Source: Areca catechu (Eukaryota > Streptophyta > Magnoliopsida > Arecales > Arecaceae). Taken from it: a stretch of 64,000 bases of DNA. Where the stretch lies: positions 149,804,854 to 149,868,853 of the forward strand of contig CM038052.1 in the NCBI GenBank assembly GCA_021397845.1, read 5' to 3'. The translations under genes were made by a program, and so were the position numbers. Positions 10,382 to 21,992 of the stretch are shown here, piece after piece; within the stretch, counting starts at the first letter, position 1; every line of letters begins with the position of its first letter. The notes under the pieces are model-generated. The model ran no database searches and had not been told where the DNA came from. It saw nothing but the letters and a program-made list of their open reading frames with translations.

Positions 10382-11924
10382 TGTATAGTAAGCAACCCAA
10401 GAGGGGGGTGAATTGGGTCTCTAAAAATTTAAATACAAGTATAAGAACCAATCTAATAATCAAACTAAGTACTATAAATGCAAGTGCAAATTGCTTTTAA
10501 TAAGTATGCAGCAAAAATATAAAAGCAATAAAAGAGGAGGAAATGAAAGAGACAAGCAATCACAAACACAAGCCAAATATAGCGGTTTGGTGCTATCCAA
10601 TGCACCTACATCCACTCCCAAAGGCCTACTTAGGAATTCACTATAATCTCAACCGATTACAGTCGATTAGTTTTCCGGGTTCACTAATCAAAACCCGACT
10701 TGTTTTTACAAGGCTCACAAGTCAAAACCTCACTTGATTTTTCTGGCTAACCAAGAACCTAATTGATTTTAAGGCTCACCAACAACCTTTCTTATTTTGC
10801 GGGCTAACCAATAACCTAATTGGTTTTCAAGGCTCACCAATAACCTCAGTTTTTCAATAGGCTAACCAAAAACCTTTACAACAAAAATAAGTTTGAAGTA
10901 AAGAAATAATGAAAGCTTTCTAATAAAAGAATCTCTTTGAAGCTTTGTTGTAGTGCTACCTTCAACTTGATGAAGCCTCTTTTTAATGCTCAAGAAGGTT
11001 GAACTTGAATGCTCTTGAAGGCTCTTAAATGCTTGGAGACTTCTTTTTGCTTGAAGGTGGTTGAACTCAATGAATAAGAGTGAATTTACTTATTTTCTTC
11101 TCTCTTATTTTTTCCCTTTTCATTCTCTTGTGTTTTGATTTGATTTGAAATACTTAAATACCTTTCCAAGGCCTCAATCTTGGTTTATGGTCGTTAGACA
11201 TGAAAAACTAGCCATTAGGAGCTAAGAGGAGCGAGTTCCGTGTTTGAAAAACTAGCCATTACTGTTCCCAAAACTCCAAGTGTCGACACATTAAGCTATG
11301 AGTCGACACTTAGGGTCGACACTTGCACTACAGAGTCGATACCTAGTTTAAATATCTTCAATGAAGCTTTCTAGAATTCTCAGATGTGTTGACACTTTCT
11401 CAAGTGAGTCGACACTTTGAGTTGATACTTAGCATCCATGTATTGACACTTCAGGCAAGTCTTCAACTTTAACAAGTTTTGTGACACAAAAATCTCAGGC
11501 GATGAGCTGATCCATGTCTCGACACTTTGAATTGATACCTCACATCCATGTGTTGACACTTCAGCCGTGCCATCTGAAATTCTGTTCATGTACCGGCTTG
11601 AGTCGACACTTCCACAGTCATGTATCGATACTTGAGTCATGTGTCGACACTTTGAGTCGACACTTCACTGAGATTTTCATAAAAATGGCTAAACTTCTGC
11701 TAAAACTAATTTGTGTTGAACTCATGTGTCCTTTCAAGCATTCTTCAATTACCAAAGTCCTCTTTAAGCAGATCTTTCATCCATAGTTGGGTCTTTTCAA
11801 TCATCAACTTTTTGTTAAGTTGATGAGCACCTTTTTCGATAAAAAAATACTTCAAAGAAATAGTTAGTACTCAACTTATACTTAAATATTTTGCTTATCA
11901 TCAAAATCAATAACGGAGTCAACA
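10382..11924 (-). repeat. H 5' LTR
   Basis: A 1543-bp LTR, TG...CA on the minus strand (TGTTGACTCC ... CTATACA). The 3' part carries CAATTCACCCCCCTCTTGGGTTGC, cognate to the LTR ends of G and K. It also has repeated phrases on GGCTCACCAA and GGCTAACCAA (10690-10880), mirrored as GGTGAGCCTTGAAAACC in G and K. The first 100 bp align with the start of the G LTR. Confidence 0.75.
11153..11669 (-). promoter_or_regulatory. H LTR: TATA-like box and upstream GTCGAC palindrome cluster
   Basis: About ten copies of GTCGACACTT or its variants lie between 11281 and 11669. The full motif AAGTGTCGACACTT is a perfect palindrome. On the minus strand they sit 120-510 bp upstream of TATTTAAG (11153-11161), as expected for U3 enhancer elements. 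Palindromic repeats in LTRs are a known Sirevirus trait. Confidence 0.55.
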
Positions 11925-13459
11925 CATGAGAAGCTTCAAAAAGGGACAAAAAATAAGAGGTAGATTCAGGATTAGTTTGGTAGGATGGGAAGTAAGAAAA
12001 GGGGTTGGGGTCGATCAGATAAAACAGGATGTAGGAAGGGATGTCAGGGATTAATCCTAGACTAATGAGGTTGATCTTTTGGGGTTGATGTCTATCTATA
12101 AAGTCTATCTTATGAAAGAATGGGTCACTAATCTCAGGAAAGAGGTCAATTGGAGTCAAAAGAGGGACTTCATCATGAGGGTACTAATTTAAAGAGATCA
12201 AGTCCTTAATAAATTCTTTTGGTTCTTGGATCTCAAGACTGGGCTCTGTAATTGGGCTTTCTTCTAATGGCTCCCCAGGTAAGAGTCTAATAGTTGGGTT
12301 GGGTTCCTCATCCTCTAACTGCTCTTCCACTATAGGTTCAGTTTGGGTGCGGTCAGGGTTAACTAACTTTGGGTTGGCCTCTATCTAGGTATCTACCTGG
12401 TCAACTAATTTTGGATTGGTTTCTACTTGGATATGGTCAGGGTCAACTAATTCTAGGTCATCTATAGGTATCTCTACTAGACTCAACTTATTAATGTCAT
12501 CTTTAGACTCATCAATAGGCTCAGGAGTTTCTTCCTCTAAATCTTCAATAGGCTTACATCTTCATAGTCCTCTACTAGACTTGGATCAGCCTCATAAACT
12601 TCTACATTGGGTTCAACAATGGGTTCAGATTCATCTTTATCTAGTTCACCTAGGTATAGGGTGCTGAATGGACACTAGTTAACAAAATGGTATAGTTTAG
12701 GATATCTAAAACACACTCTTGAGGGATTGGAACTAGACTTGCCTCTACCTTCTCTAAGGGCCGTAGTGGAACTAGGCTGAGGTTGGCTCGGGCTGGGCTA
12801 GTTAGGATCTGGTCCTAGGCTAAGGGCACTAGTCCTAAAGGGTTTGGGTTGACCAAAGAGAAGTGAACTAATACTAGGCTCATATCTAGGGGTACCAATT
12901 CTATGGGATTTAGGTTGACTAGGAAAAACTGGCATAGTACTAGACTCATAAGATGTAGGTTCGGATCTATGGGTTATGGATCCACTAGACTCATAGGACA
13001 TGGGTACATAGGATCTGGGTTCAAAGGATCTGGGTGCATAAGTTCTAGAGTCATAGGATCAGAGTCATAGGATTTGGGCTTAGATCTATAGGTTGTGGAT
13101 CTCCTAGATTCAAGGTATGGGGCTCTCCTAGGGTTGGGCTCGGGTGTAGGTCTGGGATGGGTTTTAGGGGTCTTCTCTGGGTTTCCTAATTGGTTCCCTA
13201 CCTGGTCAAACCTATTAGTAAAGTGGTCAAGCTTAGTGATTGCTTGGGCATTTGATTGGGTTATTTGGTTTATCTAAGTGGTCAACTAGGCAAACTGGTT
13301 TTGGGATTGGGTATTGGACTGGTTAATCTAGGTGGTTAATTAGGTAGTGGATTGGGTATTCAGTTGGTTCATCTGGTCAAATCATTCAGTCATGGCCTTC
13401 ATGAAGATCTCAAAGTTGGGGTCCATGGCTGAGCTAGATTGGGATTTAGACTGTTGCAT
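11925..13459 (-). pseudogene. E Gag-like ORF, decayed
   Basis: The start is probably the ATG at 13457-13459 (MQQSKSQSSS), with a second ATG at 13426. The N-terminus is a Gln/Asn-rich coiled-coil-like stretch with several stops. It continues into a Pro/Ser/Tyr/Arg-rich region (RSEPTSYES, KSHRIGTPRYEPS, about 12800-13000). An acidic region ends in INLISLGLIPDIPSY (about 12045). No capsid block or CCHC knuckle is visible, as in D. H interrupts it at 11924. The presumed role is RNA packaging, inferred from position. Confidence 0.6.
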
Positions 13460-14071
13460 TTGGTTCCTAACATAGTGGTCATGCAATCAATCAAACAAGT
13501 TAGTGTGATGCAGTCAAGCACACAAAGTGGAAATGGACTATAGTTTGCTAGACCTAGAGCTAAAATTGAATGAGTCTACTCAACTTACACTTAACTCAAC
13601 AACTAATCCTTCCACTGGCCAGGTAAGAGATGGGGTGATGGGAGGCTCCCCCTGTCTATGACAGGGTCCTAATTAAAAAACCACCAGTCCACTTAGGGCA
13701 TTTGCCTCTGGACCTCTAGCCTTAGACACCAGTTTTCAATAATAGCTAGAGAATTAGGTGTACTAGTTGGCCCACACAATTCGTACCCAACCTGTTGGTG
13801 TCCCTAAGCTCTCTAGAGCAATTAGGTTGCTAATTGATTTTAATTAAGGCTTGGGTTCTGATGCTGGGTGATTATTTTGGGCCCAAGATAGGTGATAAAA
13901 TCTTGCCCTGATCTGAGAGAGGAAATTGCCCTTAAAATTGATTTAATGAGATGATGAATATACTATGAGCCCTAATGTAGCTAATAATAATCGAAGAAAT
14001 AAAAATATTTTTTTACCTTTTTATGAGGTGGCAAATTATGTTTAAGTTGGTTAAGTTAGAAAACAAATTTT
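13460..14071 (-). other. E leader, proximal part
   Basis: Non-coding. The stretch around 13600-13900 (CCACTGGCCAGGTAAGAG, GGTGTCCCTAAG) is shared with the F leader at 48700-48960 and more distantly with those of A, B and D. The last five bases, ATTTT (14067-14071), are the left copy of the target-site duplication of C. Confidence 0.65.
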
Positions 14072-14928
14072 TGTAGAGAATTCGATTCCAAACCCAACTA
14101 GATTTCATGAACCAAATCTTCTAGAACAGCCTTGTTCCCGATCAAGAACGAACATCCTGATCAACAAAGCAATTGCAGAAGCGTATCACCAGGTTATGGA
14201 TGACCATCTGCCAGTAATCTTCCTTGAAGATCATAGTAGGATTCAAGTTTATGAAGATCAAGAACAACAAGAACGGTAGAAGAGAAAAGAAGAAGAAGAA
14301 CAGAAGAGTTTTCACGGGAGAAAGGGATTTCAACTTCCAAGAAGTTTGTTACACCACCACCACTATCCTCTTACGAGAATACAATATATATATACCTCGG
14401 TCACACATGCTCGAGATCCCAAAAAACTCCCCCAGCTGGCACCGTTCAAAATAGTTCACCCATCATTCGAGCCAACTCAAAAACACTCGAGCCGACTCGT
14501 CCAGAACAAATTTCCTAACTGTTCATCCGAGCTGACTCGAATCCATCAGAGCCGACTCTAATACATCCGAGCCAACTTTTCCAGACAACAGATTTCCTGT
14601 CTGTGCATCCGAGTCGACTCGAATCCATCCGAGCCACTCTTCCAGATAATACATTTCCTGTCTGTGCATCCGAGCCGACCCGAATCCATCCGAGCCGACC
14701 CGTCTAGTCCACAATCACCTGTTCTGAGACTTGCCAACCAATAGAGTCAACTCTTACAACAAAAGAGCTGACCCAAAGATCTAGACCGACCAAAATTGAG
14801 CCTAAACACCTAGGCCTCATACCAGACTCAACCCTAGCCCTAGACTCATCATGGAAAACCATGATAGACCAGATCAATACATATACATTGACCCGACTAG
14901 CCATGAATGCACCACCTGAGACTCAACA
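14072..14928 (-). repeat. C 3' LTR
   Basis: An 857-bp LTR, TG...CA (minus strand TGTTGAGTC ... CTCTACA). Directly upstream, the minus strand reads AAGGTGGAGAT, the Tnt1/Tork-type polypurine tract. The pol stop codon TGA (14923-14925) lies inside the first six bases of the LTR. Confidence 0.92.
14384..14775 (-). promoter_or_regulatory. C 3' LTR: TATA box and upstream GAGCCGACTCG cluster
   Basis: About eleven copies of CGAGCCGACTCG or its variants lie at 14468-14775. The copy at 14610-14621, CGAGTCGACTCG, is a perfect palindrome. On the minus strand they are 75-390 bp upstream of TATATATATA (14384-14394). The same cluster occurs in the 5' LTR at about 43480-43800, with its TATA at 43395-43409. 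The motif matches the one in the Sirevirus K LTR. Confidence 0.6.
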
Positions 14929-15729
14929 ATCTCCACCTTGGTGCTTCAAGGCTACATATGCCAGACTCCTCAAACCCATTAACCACATATAAGAGTAGAA
15001 GCTATCCCTTGGTAGAGCCTTCGTAAGTGCATCCGCCTGGTTCTCCATTGTATGAACCTTCACCAGTGCCACTTCTCCTTCTTCCACCAGCTCTCTGACT
15101 CTGTGGTACCTCACATCTATATGCTTGGTCCTAGCATGTGACTGGGTTCGGTGTCAAGTGTATGCACTCTAGCTGTCACTGTGCAGGACCACCATACATA
15201 GTTTCACCCCCATTTCAAACACTAGCCTTCTCAGCCATAGTGCTTCTTTTGCAGCTTCAGTAATCCCTCTATACTCAGCTTCTGTTGTAGACAAAATAGT
15301 AATAGGTTGAAGGGTTGATCTCCAAGAAACCGGTCCACCATACATGAAGAAGAGATAGCCTATTATAGACCTCCTTGTATCAAGATCATCTGCATAGCTT
15401 GCATCAACAAACCCTTCCAAAGGACCTGAATCCTTACATGATTCTATGGAGTTCCATCCATGTCCTTCAAGCTGCCCACCAAATACCAGTCCATGTCTTT
15501 GAGTCCCTTGTAGATATCTCAAAATCCACTTCAATGCCTTCCAGTGTTCCTTCCCAAGATTAGCCATGTACCTGCTCACCTGGCTTACAGCATATGCTAT
15601 GTCCGGCCTGCAACAAACCATAGCATACAGCAAACTACCCACTACATTGGCATATGGATCTCTTTCTACGTATTCTCTCTCCTCCTCTATTTGGAGGCAT
15701 TATTTTTTCGAGAGAGAAAAATGCCTTGG
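14923..15729 (-). pseudogene. C pol, 3' segment: end of RT and RNase H
   Basis: The RT end (NVVGSLLYAMVCCRPDIAYA, VSRYMANLGKEHWKALKWIL) is followed by RNase H with Asp in GFVDASYADDLDTRRS, Glu in TTEAEYRGITEA, Asp in LHSDS and the end NQADALTKALPRDSF. A stop follows LHSDS near 15169, and the region near 15645-15729 next to the D insertion is garbled. The product would end ALKHQGGDC, then TGA within the LTR. Confidence 0.85.
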
Positions 15730-17186
15730 TGGTGGGGACACCGGAGGCACCAGAATAAGATAGAGGCTTTTCAATCCTCTGTGAATTGATCAATAATTTA
15801 TGAGTCCATCTGTAATAAGGGTTTAGCTCATCTGAGTCCATTTTAGTTATTATTTGAGTATTTTGAGTTGTTATTTCAGTTTTGTACTTGTCAGCTCATG
15901 TTGAGCTAGTTCAGTCCAATGCTAGTCAGCTCATGTTAAGCTAATTTTATTTTTTTGAGTCCTATCCAAGCATACAGAAGACTCAAGACTATATCATACA
16001 AGTGAAGACCAAGTCCAACTAGATTGAAGACATGGAAGTATAGCCCAAGTCCAACCCAGCTTGAAGATTTGAAGACCCCAAGAGAAAAATTCAGAAAAAC
16101 CCTGATTTCTTGCAGATGCCCTCCAGATGCCCAGATTCCCTTCCAGATGCCAAAGTATATTCATAAATAAGGGAATCCATGATTCCAGAGGTCCATCTGC
16201 ATCCTAGCCCAAAGAAATCAAGCCCAGGTGCCAAGCCCAAGCCCCTAAGAAGCAAGATACCAGGGAATATTCCTGCTACCTGGCTACCAGGCCACCCCAG
16301 CTTCCAGAGGCCCAAACCCATGCACCCGGGCCCCTTTGGGCCGGCCCCTTGCTGCTCCTAGAAGCCCAACACGCCCCCCTAGGCGTCTTTGGAGTCTTGA
16401 CCAAGTCAAGAAAATTTTTAGGGATTTTTCTACCTAATATTTCCTTATTTTCTAGCTAGGGTTTGAGAGGGAAAAGGATTCTTATGTAAAGACTTATGTA
16501 CCCTTACTTGGAGCCCAAGGTTAAGGGTCTATTTAAGGGACCCTAGCCTCTTGTATGAGGAGAATTTTTGATGAATGAAAACCTTGAGTTCTTCTATTGA
16601 GTGGTGTGATACCCTGCTGTGTGCATAAAGGGGTTTGTGAGAGTTCTTCTTCCCGGTGTTTGCAATCATCTTCCTGCTGCCAACAAACCCTCCAGATCCC
16701 TGGATGCCCACTCCAAAAGAAGCCTTCCCTTGCTATTTTTACTTTGTTTTCTTGTTCCTTTGTGAGCTTTCTAACCCCTGACAGGTCGTTTACAGGTCCC
16801 TGAGTTCCTACGAATCCAACGACTCCAGCCAAGCCTCAATCGGATCACCGAGCAGAAAGCCGGGTATCCGCGGGTCTTTGGCTCGATTTTCCAGGCCGCA
16901 TCCGTCGAGGAACGAGAGACCCCTTCGCTGCGATCTTCACAGACATTGTCAGGTACACCCCTCTACCTCCAGTAGTTTTATTGTAGGAGAACTTGCCCTA
17001 ACCGAGGCTTCTCAGCCCCGGCGGTCCTTTTTTGCTACTTTTCTAGGTCCTAATCTGCATGCTGATCTTCAAAAAATTCATACAAGATTCCCTACAAATA
17101 ATTTTGATCTGAAAATTTTGAATTAATCACCTAACTCAACATGTAAAACATACAAAAAAAATTGCATGCATATTAGTTCCCCATCA
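15730..17186 (+). repeat. D 5' LTR
   Basis: TGGTGGGGACACCGG ... CCCCATCA. A TATA-like TATTTAAG lies at 16530-16537. The first 35 bases also encode the last codons of the polyprotein in the 3' copy. Open frames within it on both strands are shadows, repeated identically in the 3' LTR. Confidence 0.92.
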
Positions 17187-18065
17187 TTTGGTATCAGAGC
17201 TTAGATTAGGGCTTGTTTTCTGTAATTTTTCAGTCCGTATATACTCTGTTATTTTAATTATTTCTCCCTGTTAAAAACTCCAAAAATTCTGAAATTTATT
17301 TTCCTGGATTTATCATAATTCACAGTAATTTTAAAAGTTTTTCCAGATTTTATTATGGCCTGTGAATTTTCTACAATCCGAAATAGGGCCTGCAAATTTT
17401 CAGCTCTGTTTTTTTTAGCAAGACAAGTTTGGAAGTTTTAGGGTTTTGTTTAGGAGTTTTTGCATATTTCTTAATTTTAGTATATTTCCAGTATATTTGG
17501 CCATGATTTTCAAGTTTTATTCTATTTAAAAAAATACCAAAAAAAAATTCATATTCTCCAAAAATACCAAAAAAAATATCTAAATCCTAATTTGCATCCT
17601 CATCTGCCTGCCATCATTGCATAATTTACTTTTAAGGGCACTCTTGCTATATCAGATGGGGGGAGGATTTGATCACCTCTCCTTAGCTCAAAACCACATC
17701 CCTTGCATTCGGTCCCAAGCCTTAACCTAAAATTAATTAGACTTAATTTGCCCTAGTGGGCTAGGGACACCAACTGGTCGGGTCCGGGCTAGTGTTAGAT
17801 CACTGTGTCAAGTTAACCTGTATGTGCCTTATGCTCAGTATCTAGAACGGTGGTTTAGGGATTCAATCCCGAAGGGCTTGTGTTCTGGTCCGCCTACCTG
17901 GCCAATCTCTGATTGGTGTCTAGGATTGGCAATCAGGGACCTAACACTCCACTTACACCTGCCTGGCTGAGTACAGGGTTACTATAGGCTAGTTTGCCAC
18001 CCTGATTGAGCATCTAGTTTGGACTTTAGGTCTAGTCAGCTATAGTCGGTCTGATCGAGTCTTGC
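17187..18065 (+). other. D primer-binding site and leader
   Basis: TGGTATCAGAGC at 17189-17200 matches the complement of the initiator tRNA-Met 3' end. The AT-rich leader follows, with segments (GATTTGATCACCTCTCC near 17667, CTAGGGACACCAACTGG near 17760) shared with the leaders of A, B, E and F. No gene is seen before the ATG at 18066. Confidence 0.85.
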
Positions 18066-19853
18066 ATGAGCACTAGATCAGGAGTTTCATATCACCCACC
18101 TCCTTCACAAATGTCTGAACCCATGAAAAATTTACAAGCTCAAATAAAAGCCTTAGCTGATCAAATGGCCCAGATGGCTACCCAGATGACCCAGTTAACT
18201 CAGTCTCGTATTCAAACTAATGATAGAATTGACCATCTTTCCAATAGGTTTGATCAGTTAAAAGTCCGGGTAGGAACCCCAGAAAAAAACCATGGGTCAC
18301 GGTCTGAGCCAAATCCTAATTTCCCTTAACTTAGGAGGACCCCAAACCCTGATCCATACCTTGAGGCTGAACCTAGGAGAGCCCATCGTCATGACCCAAT
18401 CCCTAAGGTTAGTCCTAGAAGACCCAATCAGGATTTTATAGACCAGGAAGATAGATCCTATTTACCCTCTCCCTACAAGCCTAGTATACCTACAACCTAT
18501 AGATCTTATGACTCCAAATCCTATGAACCTAGAACCTATGAATCCATAACCTATGAACCTAGATCCTATGACTCTAGATCCCATGATCATAGATCCTATG
18601 CACCCACACCCTATGAGCCTAGTAGACCCAACACCCAATATTCTGACCCATATAGGGAGTCCAACCCTAGGAGGACCTAATATTCTGACCTATATAGGGA
18701 GTCCAACCCTAGGAGAACCCAGTATTCTGACCCATATAGGGAGTCCAATCCTAGGAGGACCCAATATCCTGACCCATATAGAGAGCCCAACCTTAGGAGG
18801 ACCCCATACCTTGATCCATCCTTAGAACCTGATCATAGAGCTGACCCAAAATCCTATGACCCCAGATCCTATAATCCCATGACCCATAGATCTGCACCCT
18901 TGTCCTATGAGCCTAGAGAACCCATAACCCCTAAGTATCAGCCTAATACTAGTCATGCTTCCCCTAGTCAACTTGAACCCTATAGGATTAGTATCCCTAA
19001 ATATGAACCCAATAGTGAGCCACTACCTCTTATACAACCTGAACCTACTAGGAGTAGTACCCATAATCAGAGACCAGAACCTAACCAATTTCCTGCAAGC
19101 CAACCTTCTCCAACCATTCCTGAGATTCACAAGGCTTACATTAACGCGAAAGTGTATGAAGCTGATGTGAGCCTAGTAGATGAGTATGAGGGAGAAGAGG
19201 AGACACCTTTAGTAGACCTAGAATTAGCTGACCCAGTAGAAACCAACCCAAAGCTAGTTGACCTTGACCATATCCAACCTAAAGCTATAATGGAAGAACA
19301 AATAGAGGAAGAGAACCTAGGTACTACTACTAGAGCCTTACCTGAGGAAACCATAGAGGAGAGCCAAATTATAGAGTCTAGTCCTAAAATACAAGAACCA
19401 GAAGAATTTATTAAGGACCTGATCTCTTTGAATCAGTACCCTCAGGATGAGTCTCCTCCTATAGTTCTCATTAAGGACCTCTTTCCTGAGATTAATAATC
19501 CATCCTTCCATTATACAAACCCCGTAGATATATCGCAACCCCATAAGGTTAACCTCATTAGTCTAGGATTAGTCCCTGACATGCCTTCTTATATCGAACT
19601 TTATCCAACTAACCTTGAACATTTTTCTCTACCCTACCAAACTAATTCTGAACCCACTTCCTATTTTCTGCCCTTTCCTGACACCTCCAGCATTTCTAGG
19701 ATTATTAGATTGCATTTAACTGAGATTAGCGTACTGCATGCATTCATTACGCATGTTAGGTTTGCATTATACTTCTGGCATACCCTCTGGCATTTGCTTG
19801 GAGTCCATTGTAAATACTCTTGTGCACACCACACTAGGATCAGACCTAGATAG
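18066..19853 (+). pseudogene. D Gag-like ORF with two in-frame stops
   Basis: One frame of 596 codons starts MSTRSGVSYHPPPSQ, the same N-terminus as Gag of A. A coiled-coil-like stretch (residues 15-75) follows. The ORF then diverges into an Arg/Tyr/Pro/Ser-rich region with a 14-residue repeat and ends in an acidic domain (VSLVDEYEGEEE ... EEFIKDLISLNQYPQDE). No capsid fold, CCHC knuckle or protease is visible. TAA stops at 18327-18329 and within the repeat at 18678-18680 break it. The second matches CAA in the neighbouring repeat units. The last 50 or so codons run into the spacer and may not be real. Confidence 0.7.
18636..18830 (+). repeat. 42-bp coding tandem repeat in D ORF
   Basis: Units start at 18636, 18678, 18720, 18762 and 18804, exactly 42 bp apart, and encode the 14-residue unit QYSDPYRESNPRRT. 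The period is a multiple of three, so the frame is kept. The repeat is basic and Tyr/Arg/Pro-rich and sits where A-type Gag has its capsid region. Confidence 0.85.
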
Positions 19854-19960
19854 TCTATAGTCTCTTAGGTTTAGGCCCATAAAAGTCTAATAAATTTCCT
19901 TCGATAGGAATGCAAAGTCGAGTATATTAGGTGTTAGTTTGAGTCCTTTGCATCATTTTG
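19690..19960 (+). other. Non-coding spacer replacing PR-RT-RH-IN core in D
   Basis: A stretch with no retroviral domain between the acidic Gag-like end and the integrase C-terminus. It includes GCATGCATTCATTACGCATG and AGGTTTGCATTATACTTCTG (19735-19780). Element F carries the same sequence at about 46600-46700 in the same place, so the spacer is a family trait. Confidence 0.7.
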
Positions 19961-19964
19961 TTAG

Positions 19965-20570
19965 GAGTCTGCATGTGCCCAGCATGTTCACCACCTATAC
20001 TAATTTTAAACAAACTGGCTAATTCCCGAAGATGGATCAAAGAATTTGATGTAGTGGATTCTATCTTGGTTAGGCTTAGGCCTAAAAGAAGCTTCATGCT
20101 CGCAGAGCCGGACCTTTTAAAGTGATAGAGAAGGTTGGATCAAATGCCTAGGTGTTAGACTTGCCTTCGGATTTAGGCATTAGTTCTACCTTCAATATTA
20201 CAGACCTGGTTGAGTATAGGGAACCGGCAGTGCTACCTAGTGAGGCCTTTGGACCTATTCCTTTTCATTGTGAGTGACCCTAACCTAGAGTGTCCACAAA
20301 CAAATTTGGCCTGAGAGAGGAGAACGGATCGAGCGTATCCTGGACGATCAAGCCATCACGACCCAGGGCCATGACTATCAACGCTTCCTGGTCCGATGGC
20401 AAGGCCGGCCAGAGTCGGACGATTCATGGATTTCTCGAGAGGACTTGCAACGCCTCAACCCAGACCTTCTCGAGAGATATGTGAGCCAGTCTGACCTTCA
20501 CTCGACAGGGTCGAGTTCCTCCCACCCCGGGAGAATTGGTGGGGACACCGGAGGCACCAGAATAAGATAG
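19965..20570 (+). pseudogene. D integrase C-terminus and chromodomain
   Basis: Homology to A Pol resumes near A residue 1370 (ESACAQHVHHLY, then ILVRLRPKR). The GPY/F module follows (VIEKVGSNA, stop, VLDLPSDLGIS, FNITDLVEYREPAVLPSE) and then the chromodomain (RIERILDDQAITTQGHDYQR, FLVRWQGRPESDDSWISRED). The tail SSSSHPGRIGGDTGGTRIR ends in TAG at 20568-20570, 34 bp inside the LTR. From about 20281 to the end, roughly 95 codons, there is no stop, unlike the upstream part. Chromodomains of this kind are thought to guide integration to chromatin marks. Confidence 0.8.
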
Positions 20571-21992
20571 AGGCTTTTCAATCCTCTGTGAATTGATCAA
20601 TAATTTATGAGTCCATCTGTAATAAGGGCTTAGCTCATCTGAGTCCATTTTAGTTGTTATTTGAGTATTTTGAGTTGTTATTTCAGTTCTGTACTTGTCA
20701 GCTCATGTTGAGCTAGTTCAGTCCAATGCTAGTCAGCTCATGTTGAGCTAATTTTTTTTTTTGAGTCCTATCCAAGCATACAGAAGACTCAAGACTATAT
20801 CATACAAGTGAAGACCAAGTCCAACTAGATTGAAGACATGGAAGTATAGCCCAAGTCCAACCCAGCTTGAAGATTTGAAGACCCCAAGAGGAAAATTCAG
20901 AAAAACCCTGATTTCTTGCAGATACCCTCCAGATGCCCAGATTCCCTTCCAGATGCCAAAGTATATTCATAAATAAGGGAATCCATGATTCCAGAGGTCC
21001 ATCTGCATCCTAGCCCAAAGAAATCAAGCCCAGGTGCCAAGCCCAAGCCCCTAAGAAGCAAGATACCAGGGAATATTCCTACTACCTGGCTACCAGGCCA
21101 CCCCAGCTTCCAGAGGCCCAAACCCATGCACCCGGGCCCCTTTGGGCCGGCCCCTTGCTGCTCCTAGAAGCCCAACACGCCCCCCTAGGCGTCCTTGGAG
21201 TCTTGACCAAGTCAAGAAAATCTTTAGTGATTTTTCTACCTAATATTTTCTTATTTTCTAGCTAGGGTTTGAGAGGGAAAAGGATTCTTATGTAAAGACT
21301 TATGTACCCTTACTTGGAGCCCAAGGTTAAGGGTCTATTTAAGGGACCCTAGCCTCTTGTATGAGGAGAATTTTTGATGAATGAAAACCTTGAGTTCTTC
21401 TATTGAGTGGTGTGATACCCTGCTGTGTGCATAAAGGGGTTTGTGAGAGTTCTTCTTCCCGGTGTTTGCAATCATCTTCCTACTGCCAACAAACCCTCCA
21501 GATCCCTGGACGCCCACTCCAAAAGAAGCCTTCCCTTGCTATTTTTACTTTGTTTTCTTGTTCCTTTGTGAGCTTTCTAACCCCTGACAGGTCGTTTGCA
21601 GGTCCCTGAGTTCCTACGAATCCAATGACTCCAGCCAAGCCTCAATCGGATCACCGAGCAGAAAGCCAGGTATCCGCGGGTCTTTGGCTTGGTTTTCCAG
21701 GCCGCATCCATCGAGGAACGAGAGACCCCTTCACTGCGATCTTCACAGACGTTGTCAGGTACACCCCTCTACCTCCAGTAGTTTTATTGTAGGAGAACTT
21801 GCCCTAACCGAGGCTTCTCAGCCCCGGCGGTCCTTTTTTGCTACTTTTCTAGGTCCTAATCTGCATGCTGATCTTCAAAAAATTCATACAAAATTCCCTA
21901 CAAATAATTTTGATCTGAAATTTGGGAATTAATCACCTAACTCAACATGTAAAACATACAAAAAAAATTGCAAGCATATTAGTTCCCCATCA
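20537..21992 (+). repeat. D 3' LTR
   Basis: 1456 bp, about 98% identical to the 5' copy by eye. It ends CCCCATCA before the target duplication CTTGG. The polypurine candidate just upstream is CCCCGGGAGAAT (20525-20536), also read as codons HPGRI. Confidence 0.92.

Larger units (their letters stand above)
9893..11924 (-). mobile_element. Element H: Sirevirus (Ty1/copia) 5' end, inserted in E, truncated by J
   Basis: A 5' LTR, primer-binding site and the first part of gag on the minus strand. The outer LTR end (TGTTGACTCC on the minus strand) abuts E sequence at 11925. Element F has continuous sequence at the equivalent point, which shows that H is an insertion. The expected target-site duplication begins CATGA at 11925, but its partner is off the window. 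J interrupts H at 9892. Confidence 0.75.
15730..21992 (+). mobile_element. Element D: non-autonomous chromodomain Ty3 element
   Basis: Two LTRs of 1457 and 1456 bp (about 2% different) are flanked by CTTGG (15725-15729 and 21993-21997) inside the C RT gene. The 3350-bp interior holds an initiator-Met primer-binding site, a leader, a Gag-like ORF, a non-coding spacer and the integrase C-terminus with chromodomain. Protease, RT, RNase H and the integrase core are absent, so it would need a helper. A-like elements share the primer-binding site, LTR start (TGGTG), Gag N-terminus and C-terminal tail. Confidence 0.9.

Noticed and set aside
14468..14775. Short palindromic repeats with spacers that look superficially CRISPR-like
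   Set aside because: Repeats are 11-12 bp, degenerate, lie inside a plant LTR and recur in its partner LTR. No cas genes are present.
15730..21992. Open frames in the D LTRs (for example 16179-16361 and 20985-21167)
   Set aside because: They occur identically in both LTRs, are short and have no known domain.
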